NCBI GenBank assembly: GCA_002432095.1
Contig: DJFQ01000154.1
Location: 15,333-27,460 of the forward strand
DNA length: 12,128 nt
Origin: Marinagarivorans sp. UBA5868
Lineage (GTDB): Bacteria > Pseudomonadota > Gammaproteobacteria > Pseudomonadales > Cellvibrionaceae
Reading direction: 5' to 3'
Part shown: one piece after another, positions 5,955 to 12,128 of the stretch
Layout: the number at the start of each line of letters is the position of its first letter
Position numbering within the stretch: the stretch's first letter is position 1
Notes under the pieces: model-generated
The model's input: the letters and a program-made list of their open reading frames with translations, nothing else
What the model was told of the DNA's origin: nothing
Database searches by the model: none
Made by a program: the position numbers and the translations under genes

Positions 5955-8900
5955 ATGAACAGGCAATTTCTCGTAAAAACAGTGCATGCTTTGATTCAAG
6001 CTGGAATCTTATTGGCTGCTGGTGTGGTGTCATTTTCCGCATCCGCCCAGTCGGTTGCCGACTATGATGCAGTGCCCCCCTTATTGGCTGAAAGTGCTAC
6101 ACCGATGGTGATGCTGGCAATGTCCAACGATCACCAGCTTTTTTATAAAGCCTATACGGACTTCGATGATCTGGATGGCGACGGCTTTGCGGACACGACT
6201 TACAACCACAGTTTTGAATACGTTGGTTACTTCGACAGCTACAAATGTTATAGCTACGACACTGCGCAAAAAATGTTTATTCCCAGCGCGGTTACAGCGG
6301 ACAAATATTGTAATACCGCGACTAATAATCGCTGGAGCGGTAATTTCCTCAACTGGGCGACCATGACCCGTATCGATGAGGTGCGCAAGGTTCTCTACGG
6401 CGGTTTGCGCGCAACAGACACTGGCACCGCAACAGTATTGGAGCGGTCATTTTTGCCGAATGATGCGCACAGTTTTGCCAAATACTATAACGGCAGTGAT
6501 CTTGGCAAGTTGACACCGTTTGGCTCCCTGACCACCGGTGCGGACAGTGCCGACAGTGGCATCACTATTTGTAACACAACCCGTCAGTCAGGCCCTGTGT
6601 TATCGCAGAATTCTACCGAACCTCCGCTGGCCCGTGTTGTGGCCGGCAATTATTCTTTGTGGGCTGCCAATGAGCGTTGGCAGTGTATGTACAAAGCCGA
6701 GCAAGATAAGAGCAACGGAAATAGTTACAGCACGACTGGAATTCGCGCCAAATCGTCCAACCCAACCACTGCAAATCGCGCCGCTCAGGCAGATGGCACC
6801 ACTGTTGCTGATTATGTTGTTAAAGTTTCCGCTTGTGTGAACGGCTTGATTGGTCAGGAAGACTGCAAACAATACCCAGATGGCAATTATAAACCCATAG
6901 GTATCTTGCAGCGATTTGGCGACAATCAGGCGGTGATGTGGGGCTTATTGACCGGCTCTTATAAAAAGAATAAATCCGGCGGTGTGTTGCGTAAAAACGT
7001 CGGCTTTGTAACGGACGAAATTAACGTTGCAACGAACGGAACATTTAAAGGTGCGCCGGCGACTGGTGGAATTATTAATACCATCGATAAATTCCGCTTG
7101 GTGAACTATAAGTTTGCTAACGATAATTCCGCCGGTGACGATGACGGCACTTACAATGCATCCGACACTTGCAAATGGGGACGAAATTCGTTCGTCGATG
7201 GCGAGTGCACCAACTGGGGTAACCCTTTCTCCGAAATTTTACTCGAATGTTATCGCTACTTTGCCGGTAAGGGACCCAATACCAATTTTGATGCGGACGA
7301 CTCGACGCTGCTGCCTGGCCTCACTCGACAGACGAGTTGGACGAATCCTCAAACAGCGGATACAGCCTGTGCCAGCTTAAATGTTATTGCCTTCAATGCC
7401 AGTACCGTCTCGTATGATGCAAACCAACTCGGCGGCGTAGCCGGCCTCAATACCGCTAAAACGGCGCAAGAGCTGACCAAAGCCGTGGGTGACGGCGAAG
7501 GTATTACCGACCAATTTTATTTCGTCGGTGAAAGTGGTGGTGCGGGTACATCCGACAATAACCAGTTGTGTACTGCGAAGAAAATTACGGACTTGGGTTT
7601 GGTCGAAGGCACCTGTCCAGATGCGCCGCGCTTGGATGGTTCATATCGCGCTGCTGGTATTGCCTACCATGCCAACACGGTGGATTTACGTACCGATATC
7701 ACGGATAAACAAACGGTCACCACCTATGGCGTGACCCTTGCGCCTGCCCTGCCAAATGTTTCTCTGGTTGCACCTAATGGCAAGCGAGTGGCGATATTAC
7801 CGGCGTGCCGCAACGACGGCATTAAAGGTAACTGCGGCTTGGTGGATTTTAAAGTGGTGTCGCAGTCGGTGACGGATACCAAGTCGACCGGAAAGTTTTA
7901 TGTGAATTGGGAGGACAGTGAGCAAGGCGGTGACTATGACCAGGATATGGCGGGCGTACTGACCTACGAACTGACCTCAACCAATTTAGTTATTACGACC
8001 GATGTTTTTGCTGAATCTACCGGCGACAAAATGGGTTTCGGTTTTATCGTTGCCGGAACAACGGCGGACGGCTTTCATAGTATTTCTGGTATCGAAGGTT
8101 ACAACGGCTTCGGCTGTAGTAATTGCCAGGTGGGCGATGCTGCGAAGAGCAAGACCTTCACGCTTGGATCTACTTTGGAAGGCACCTCCGTGGTTAAGTT
8201 GCTGGAGCAACCACTGTACTACGCCTCTAAATGGGGTGGGTTTGTCGACATCGACGGTGACGGTAAGCCGAGTCTGGCGAGGGAGTGGGACCAGCGCAAT
8301 AATTCCACTGGTATCAGCGGTGCGGATGGGCAGCCGGATAATTATTTCTTCGCGACCAATCCGAAGCAGCTAAAAAATCAATTGACCAATATTCTGGTAT
8401 CCATTTTGGACCGCACTGCATCGGGTACCTCGGCCGCAGTTGTCACCAATACGGGAACAGGCGAGGGCGCTATTTATCAAGCGCTTTACAATCCTAGATT
8501 TAGCGCGGCCAATGGTGTAGATGCGGTGGATTGGGTAGGTACACTCAATGCGCTGTTTATCGACAGCTATGGATTTATTCGCGAAGACAATGCGTCACCT
8601 AAAGGCCAATTGACGTTGGCGGATAACATCATTGACGTGTTTTATAATCCGGTGAGCCAAAAAACTCAGGTGCAACGTTATGTGGCCAGTGCAGATGGCA
8701 CTCAAGGCGCCGCAATCGGTGCGCCGGTTGATGTCTTGGACCTGAAGCCCATCTGGAGTGCTCGCGAAGAGCTTGGCAAAGTCACTGATTATGTAACGCA
8801 ACGTGCGAGTTACAGTGATAAGGCAAATACTGGCCGTTACATTCTTACCGGGATAGATCGCGATGGCGATGGCCAAATCGGGATGAATTCGTCTGAAAAC

Positions 8901-10820
8901 GAAATAGCGGATTTTGTTCCTTCTGAATTCGCGGACAATGGCACGGATCAACATTATCGACTGTTGGGTCTTAAGAGCACCAATGCAGGTGATGCCGAAA
9001 AAATTGTGCAGTACATTCGCGGACAAGATGTGACCGGCTACCGCAATCGTCGCATTGATGTGGATGGCGATGGTAATTTAGATCCGGTGTTATTGGGTGA
9101 TATCGTAAACTCCTCACCGCTTTCTGTCGGTCGGCCATCCAGTGGCTATGATCTGGCATTCGGCGACGATACTTATCGAGAATTCCGACAAAAATATCAG
9201 AATCGTCGACAAGTCGTTTATGTAGGCGCTAACGACGGTATGTTGCACGCGTTCAATGCGGGATTCTTTAACTCATCTACCTTGACCTATGAAAAAACCA
9301 GGGATGGCGAAACTGCGCATGCACTGGGTTCCGAATTGTGGTCATACATTCCATACAATGTTTTGCCGCATTTGCAGTGGCTGACCATGACGAATTATCC
9401 ACACGTTTTCTATGTTGACGGTGTTGTCAAAAGTTTTGACGCCAATATTTTCCCTGACGATGCGACGCATCCAAAAGGTTGGGGAACAATTCTCGTCGTA
9501 GGTTTGCGTTTTGGCGGCGGTGATTTTGTTCTCGACCCGGCTAATGACGCCGATGGCGATACCAGCAATGATATTACGCTGAGGTCCTCTTACGTGGTAT
9601 TGGATATCACGGATCCAGAGCAGCCACCAACAGTTCTAGCGGAAATTACCCATCCGGATATGGGCTACACCATCGCCGAGCCATCGCTTATCAAAAGACG
9701 ATCAGCCAACGCTACTACTGGGTCTTACGCCAAAAGTGATTTGGAATTTAATGACTGGTACCTGGTGTTCGGCTCTGGTCCCGCCGGCGCCACCGCCGCA
9801 GGGCGTGAAAAAGCCTTGTCATCCGCAGTCAGCGACAAGACGGCTAAACTTTTTATCTATGATTTGGTAGATAAATCACTGAGTGTGGAAGACCTCGGCG
9901 AAAACAAGAGTTTTATCGGAGGAATTCAATCCGTCGATTGGACGCGGGACTATATCGATGATGCAATTTATTTTGGCGTAGTTTCTGGCGAGGTGAGCAG
10001 CGCTAGCGGAAAGCTGATGCGAGGCATAGTGGATCATTCCGCAAGTGGTTTGTCCCTAAATCTTGGTCAAGTTTTGGATGCGACTGCGCAGCCATTTAGT
10101 GCCACACCTCTTACCGTGCGCGATCGTCTCGGCGATTATTGGGTTTATTCCGGGACTGGGCGTTTCTATGTGGTGGAAGATAACTTCACCACAGCTCAAC
10201 AATCGTATTATGGAATTAAAGAACCGCAGGTTGGCGCAAAGGTGGACGACGCCGTGGTGGAAAAAGCCAATTTAATCAACACCACTGATATTCGTGTGTT
10301 TACCGATGGATCCATAGATTCGAAAGCGAATCCAGGCTCGGCAATTCCCCTTAAAGGACTGACAAATCCTGCCAAGACTTTTATGGATGTTTATGAAGCT
10401 GTGCAACGAAATGATGGTTGGTATTTCAATTTTACCCGTGAGCGCGCTCGCAATGTCACTCAGGCAGTTATTTCGGATCAGTCGTTGGTCTTTACCGAAT
10501 ATCAGCCCAGTGGATTGAAATGCCAGCCGGAAGGATATGGGTTCCTTAATGCGCCGCATATGCAGGCAGGGATTCCCGGCGCGTTCGCGCCCATCGGAAC
10601 CGTGCCAGGTTCTACCAATGGTGAGGGTGCGGAAGAAGTGAAGTTGAGCGATTCGCTGGGGCTGGGCAGCCCGTCATCTCCGTCGATATTCCAGCGCGGC
10701 GATGGCAAAAAGGTTGCCGTGGTGCAGACATCGACGGGGGAGCTGTCAACTAACGTGATCGAAAGTGGTGCCACTCAGGGCCAGCGTGAGTCCTGGCGTG
10801 AGCTGATCATCTCCTGGTAA
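5955..10820 (+). CDS. pilY1: PilY1-type pilus tip adhesin/sensor (PilC beta-propeller family)
   Basis: A 1621-residue exported protein, longer than P. aeruginosa PilY1 (about 1160). A signal peptide (1-31) ends in SASA before Q. The N-terminal half carries the conserved SGNFLNWATMTRIDEVRK block and a DxDxDGxxD loop (72-80). At the place where other PilY1 proteins have a von Willebrand A DxSxS site, this one reads VMLAMSND, so no metal-site motif is evident. An acidic block, WEDSEQGGDYDQDM (652-665), and a CxxC (721, 724) follow. Further DxDxDG loops start at D765, D968 and D1035. The C-terminal PilC/PilY beta-propeller begins near 1040, with VVYVGANDGMLHAFNAG (about 1085-1102). A calcium-type site D1328-x-T-x-D-x-I-x-D1336 matches the pattern mapped in P. 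aeruginosa, with T replacing N. PilY1 sits at the pilus tip, controlling extension/retraction and adhesion. The ATG at 5955 follows AGGG by eight bases; the TTG at 5940 is rejected. Confidence 0.92.
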   Translation: MNRQFLVKTVHALIQAGILLAAGVVSFSASAQSVADYDAVPPLLAESATPMVMLAMSNDHQLFYKAYTDFDDLDGDGFADTTYNHSFEYVGYFDSYKCYSYDTAQKMFIPSAVTADKYCNTATNNRWSGNFLNWATMTRIDEVRKVLYGGLRATDTGTATVLERSFLPNDAHSFAKYYNGSDLGKLTPFGSLTTGADSADSGITICNTTRQSGPVLSQNSTEPPLARVVAGNYSLWAANERWQCMYKAEQDKSNGNSYSTTGIRAKSSNPTTANRAAQADGTTVADYVVKVSACVNGLIGQEDCKQYPDGNYKPIGILQRFGDNQAVMWGLLTGSYKKNKSGGVLRKNVGFVTDEINVATNGTFKGAPATGGIINTIDKFRLVNYKFANDNSAGDDDGTYNASDTCKWGRNSFVDGECTNWGNPFSEILLECYRYFAGKGPNTNFDADDSTLLPGLTRQTSWTNPQTADTACASLNVIAFNASTVSYDANQLGGVAGLNTAKTAQELTKAVGDGEGITDQFYFVGESGGAGTSDNNQLCTAKKITDLGLVEGTCPDAPRLDGSYRAAGIAYHANTVDLRTDITDKQTVTTYGVTLAPALPNVSLVAPNGKRVAILPACRNDGIKGNCGLVDFKVVSQSVTDTKSTGKFYVNWEDSEQGGDYDQDMAGVLTYELTSTNLVITTDVFAESTGDKMGFGFIVAGTTADGFHSISGIEGYNGFGCSNCQVGDAAKSKTFTLGSTLEGTSVVKLLEQPLYYASKWGGFVDIDGDGKPSLAREWDQRNNSTGISGADGQPDNYFFATNPKQLKNQLTNILVSILDRTASGTSAAVVTNTGTGEGAIYQALYNPRFSAANGVDAVDWVGTLNALFIDSYGFIREDNASPKGQLTLADNIIDVFYNPVSQKTQVQRYVASADGTQGAAIGAPVDVLDLKPIWSAREELGKVTDYVTQRASYSDKANTGRYILTGIDRDGDGQIGMNSSENEIADFVPSEFADNGTDQHYRLLGLKSTNAGDAEKIVQYIRGQDVTGYRNRRIDVDGDGNLDPVLLGDIVNSSPLSVGRPSSGYDLAFGDDTYREFRQKYQNRRQVVYVGANDGMLHAFNAGFFNSSTLTYEKTRDGETAHALGSELWSYIPYNVLPHLQWLTMTNYPHVFYVDGVVKSFDANIFPDDATHPKGWGTILVVGLRFGGGDFVLDPANDADGDTSNDITLRSSYVVLDITDPEQPPTVLAEITHPDMGYTIAEPSLIKRRSANATTGSYAKSDLEFNDWYLVFGSGPAGATAAGREKALSSAVSDKTAKLFIYDLVDKSLSVEDLGENKSFIGGIQSVDWTRDYIDDAIYFGVVSGEVSSASGKLMRGIVDHSASGLSLNLGQVLDATAQPFSATPLTVRDRLGDYWVYSGTGRFYVVEDNFTTAQQSYYGIKEPQVGAKVDDAVVEKANLINTTDIRVFTDGSIDSKANPGSAIPLKGLTNPAKTFMDVYEAVQRNDGWYFNFTRERARNVTQAVISDQSLVFTEYQPSGLKCQPEGYGFLNAPHMQAGIPGAFAPIGTVPGSTNGEGAEEVKLSDSLGLGSPSSPSIFQRGDGKKVAVVQTSTGELSTNVIESGATQGQRESWRELIISW

Positions 10821-10839
10821 CACGTCTCCTGGTAACAAT
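10810..10839 (+). repeat. 15-bp tandem duplication over the pilY1 stop codon
   Basis: TCTCCTGGTAACA occurs at 10810-10822 and again at 10825-10837; the two 15-bp units match at 13 of 15 bases. The unit includes the last codons (Ser-Trp) and stop of pilY1, so a second Ser-Trp-stop follows in the same frame. It looks like a slippage duplication that left the protein unchanged and gave a backup stop. Confidence 0.85.
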
Positions 10840-10856
10840 GTTAGAAAAGGTTATTA

Positions 10857-11294
10857 ATGAACAACAGCCTCGGCAAGCGTCAGAACGGATTTTCCCTCAT
10901 CGAATTTATTTTGGTGGCTTTAACAGTGGGATTATTGGTGGCGATTATTTTCAAAAATTATGCGGAGGCAGTGTTACAGGAGCGCCGCACCATCGCTCAG
11001 CAAACCCTTTATACCGTAGTGGGTTTGCAGGAGCGCTGGTTTGTGCGTATGTACGAATATGCGAAAACTATCGAGCAGGTGGGCGGGCCAGATTCCGCCG
11101 GGGATTATTATGCCTTACAGGTTACTCAGGATCCCTGCGGCGACAGCAGCTGTTACACCATAACGGCAACAGCACTGGGAGAGCAGACGGAAGACCGCGA
11201 ATGTGAAAAGATGTCTATTGATAATCTTGGCGTACGGCGCGCGGTAAGCCGGGATAATCGCGACACCACTAGCGCCTGTTGGGAATCTACCTGA
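10857..11294 (+). CDS. pilE: Type IV minor pilin PilE
   Basis: A 145-residue prepilin, last gene of the operon. Cleavage follows G11, with F12-S-L-I-E16, and a hydrophobic helix runs to about 32. The region after the helix (ERRTIAQQTLYTVVGLQERW) and the C-terminal pattern CYTITATALGEQ, EDREC, DNLGVRRA, CW fit the Pseudomonas PilE family, not a major pilin. Cysteines 94, 99, 116 and 141 are likely paired. PilE connects the tip subcomplex to the pilus shaft in the priming complex. The ATG has AAAAGG six bases upstream. The 36-bp gap from pilY1 holds no pilY2, unlike P. aeruginosa. The gene converges on fimT with only 15 bp between their stops, and no hairpin terminator is visible there. Confidence 0.86.
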   Translation: MNNSLGKRQNGFSLIEFILVALTVGLLVAIIFKNYAEAVLQERRTIAQQTLYTVVGLQERWFVRMYEYAKTIEQVGGPDSAGDYYALQVTQDPCGDSSCYTITATALGEQTEDRECEKMSIDNLGVRRAVSRDNRDTTSACWEST

Positions 11295-11309
11295 GATTAA
11301 AAAATTCAT

Positions 11310-11861
11310 TCAACCCTCACAGTTAATCGCACTGCGATCTGCGTTGACGACTATGCCGTCGCGTCTAGGGCGGGCGATGTACGGGCGCCCAGATAGATTT
11401 GTCGATACCCTGCGAATTAATTTTGCATCGCCGTTGTTCGGGCACAAGAAAATACTGCCGGAAGGCCTCGTTTCGCCGTTGTTGAAATATCGAAAGTAGT
11501 CTTTGGACGAAACATTCACTCGAATTTCCCCCGGATAGTCCAGTTCCAGTTCGGACTCGATCGACTCGTCATTATCCACTCGACCATTCTTATTTTGATC
11601 AACGAAAATAACGAATTTTGTCATGTTATCTGGAACGCATTTTTGTTCCGCATCAATACCGCAGAAAACCATTTCATTGCCCGATAATACAGCGAGCTCT
11701 CGGGTTTTTTGCAGGTGTCGAAACATCTGTCGAGTAGCGGCATCGGTGCTGTTTTTGGCGGTGAAGTGCCTAAACTCTGGCATGCCCAGGCCCAATAGAA
11801 TGGCCGAAATGGCAATGGCGACAAAAAGATCAATTAGGGATATTCCCTTTTCTCTGAGCAT
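11310..11861 (-). CDS. fimT: FimT-like pseudopilin (GspH/FimT family)
   Basis: A 183-residue prepilin on the opposite strand to the pilin operon. The cleavage site lies after G6, with I7-S-L-I-D11: mature position 5 is aspartate where glutamate is nearly universal in this family. The hydrophobic helix runs to about 27. The FimT-like core has VFCGID, FVIFVDQNKNGRVDNDE and a FRYFNNGETRPSGSIFLCPN segment. An EF-hand-like loop (D88, N90, N92, G93, V95, D96, E99) matches a loop common in FimT proteins. Four cysteines (67, 75, 140, 181) probably pair. The C-terminal region has SGRP (157-160) then ARPRR (163-167), a basic patch near the place where DNA-uptake FimT proteins carry GRxR. AAGGAGG precedes the ATG at an ideal distance. 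It follows pilR by 81 bp and may be co-transcribed with it. FimT versus a second FimU copy cannot be settled without a tree. Confidence 0.82.
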   Translation of the reverse strand: MLREKGISLIDLFVAIAISAILLGLGMPEFRHFTAKNSTDAATRQMFRHLQKTRELAVLSGNEMVFCGIDAEQKCVPDNMTKFVIFVDQNKNGRVDNDESIESELELDYPGEIRVNVSSKDYFRYFNNGETRPSGSIFLCPNNGDAKLIRRVSTNLSGRPYIARPRRDGIVVNADRSAINCEG

Positions 11862-11942
11862 AAAGCCCTCCTTGGCTCAACTTTTCCTGGCGCTATCTTG
11901 AATTTATTGGCGCAGTGTTTCTGTAGGAAATTGACGGTTATA
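11862..11942 (-). other. Short pilR-fimT intergenic gap
   Basis: The gap is 81 bp. Apart from the fimT ribosome binding site I see no hairpin terminator for pilR and no convincing promoter. A GCGCCA direct repeat (two copies, same orientation) is too short to interpret. Read-through from pilR to fimT is therefore plausible. Confidence 0.4.
11865..11873 (-). promoter_or_regulatory. Strong ribosome binding site of fimT
   Basis: Read on the minus strand, AAGGAGGGC precedes the fimT ATG by a short spacer and is near-perfectly complementary to the 16S rRNA tail. It fixes the start and is clearly stronger than the sites before fimU and pilW, so FimT may be translated efficiently when transcribed. 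Confidence 0.65.
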
Positions 11943-12128
11943 TCAGTCGGATTCCAGCCCGAGTTTTTGCAGGCGATAGCGCAAAGAGCGGAAGGTGACA
12001 CCGAGTTCGCGCGCCGCTACGGTCTTATTCCATCGTACTGCTTCGAGAGCGCCGAGGATGACTTCTTTCTCGATATCCGCTAGATATTCGTCCAGCGAGG
12101 CGTATTCACTGCAGCGCGCGTAATGATC
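11943..12128 (-). CDS. pilR: Type IV pilus response regulator PilR, C-terminal fragment
   Basis: The last 61 residues of an NtrC-family sigma-54-dependent activator; the rest lies beyond the right edge. The visible part reads LDEYLADIEKEVILGALEA then RWNKTVAARELGVTFRSLR, ending YRLQKLGLESD. This is a Fis-type helix-turn-helix, and the wording (LDEYL, RWNKT, LRYRLQKLGLE) is closer to PilR than to other NtrC-type proteins. PilR, phosphorylated by the membrane kinase PilS, activates major-pilin (pilA) transcription from a sigma-54 promoter. The receiver and AAA+ domains are not visible, so completeness cannot be judged. Its place directly upstream of fimT on the same strand matches the pilS-pilR-fimT order of Pseudomonas. 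Confidence 0.85.
   Translation of the reverse strand, partial: DHYARCSEYASLDEYLADIEKEVILGALEAVRWNKTVAARELGVTFRSLRYRLQKLGLESD

Noticed and set aside
9870..9884. DKSLS in PilY1 (1306-1310) as a vWA MIDAS motif
   Set aside because: It lies in the C-terminal propeller, not after a vWA-type hydrophobic strand near the N-terminus, so the pattern match is accidental.
10695..10703. RGD tripeptide in PilY1 (residues 1581-1583) as an integrin-binding motif
   Set aside because: P. aeruginosa PilY1 has its RGD in the middle of the protein; this one is near the C-terminus in FQRGDGKK and is probably chance.
10838..11206. A 122-codon plus-strand open frame overlapping pilE
   Set aside because: pilE in the adjacent frame has the full prepilin signature and conserved cysteines; the other frame has none.
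11623..11901. Plus-strand open frame opposite fimT
   Set aside because: It is antisense to a gene with a clear prepilin motif and strong ribosome binding site, and has no recognisable product.
1..12128. Mobile elements, CRISPR arrays, tRNA or rRNA genes
   Set aside because: I found no transposase, terminal inverted repeats, spaced repeat array, or tRNA/rRNA-like sequence on either strand.

Overview
The window is gammaproteobacterial. The gene set fimU-pilV-pilW-pilX-pilY1-pilE, with pilR and fimT close by, is the minor-pilin locus of the Pseudomonas-type type IVa pilus. The moderate base composition, the many acidic DxDxDG loops and the long form of PilY1 suggest an aquatic or marine member, perhaps a relative of Cellvibrio, Teredinibacter or Saccharophagus. 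That placement is an impression, and sequence alone does not fix the genus.

Left part (1-2738): the 3' part of a large hybrid sensor histidine kinase (ATPase core, two receiver domains, HPt, C-terminal helical tail), joined by an ATGA stop/start overlap to a receiver-GGDEF diguanylate cyclase. Together they look like a phosphorelay that controls c-di-GMP synthesis.

Leader (2739-3080): 342 bp without a gene. It holds a near-perfect CRP/Vfr-type palindrome (2771-2786), weak promoter-like hexamers, and a terminator-like hairpin with a short T run (2946-2966), all upstream of the pilin operon.

Middle (3081-11294): six co-directional, tightly packed genes, fimU, pilV, pilW, pilX, pilY1 and pilE. 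They encode the minor pilins and the large PilY1 adhesin/sensor that together prime and cap the pilus. A separate pilY2 is absent. PilW, PilY1 and the nearby FimT carry acidic calcium-type loops, including a canonical EF-hand loop in PilW. A 15-bp tandem duplication covers the pilY1 stop codon.

Right part (11310-12128, minus strand): a FimT-family pseudopilin gene, convergent with pilE and separated from it by 15 bp, lies downstream of the 3' end of pilR (NtrC-family activator, Fis-type HTH). In Pseudomonas aeruginosa, as recalled, fimT sits beside fimU on the same strand. Here it stays beside pilR but is inverted relative to fimU and lies at the other end of the operon.

Working together: the pilus tip complex (FimU, PilV, PilW, PilX, PilE, PilY1) would be assembled by the pilus machine encoded elsewhere. 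The neighbouring phosphorelay/DGC pair could couple an environmental or surface signal to c-di-GMP, which is inference from adjacency only. I see no mobile element, CRISPR array, tRNA or rRNA, and no wholly unknown system. The window is best read as a conserved tip-complex locus with several unusual details.
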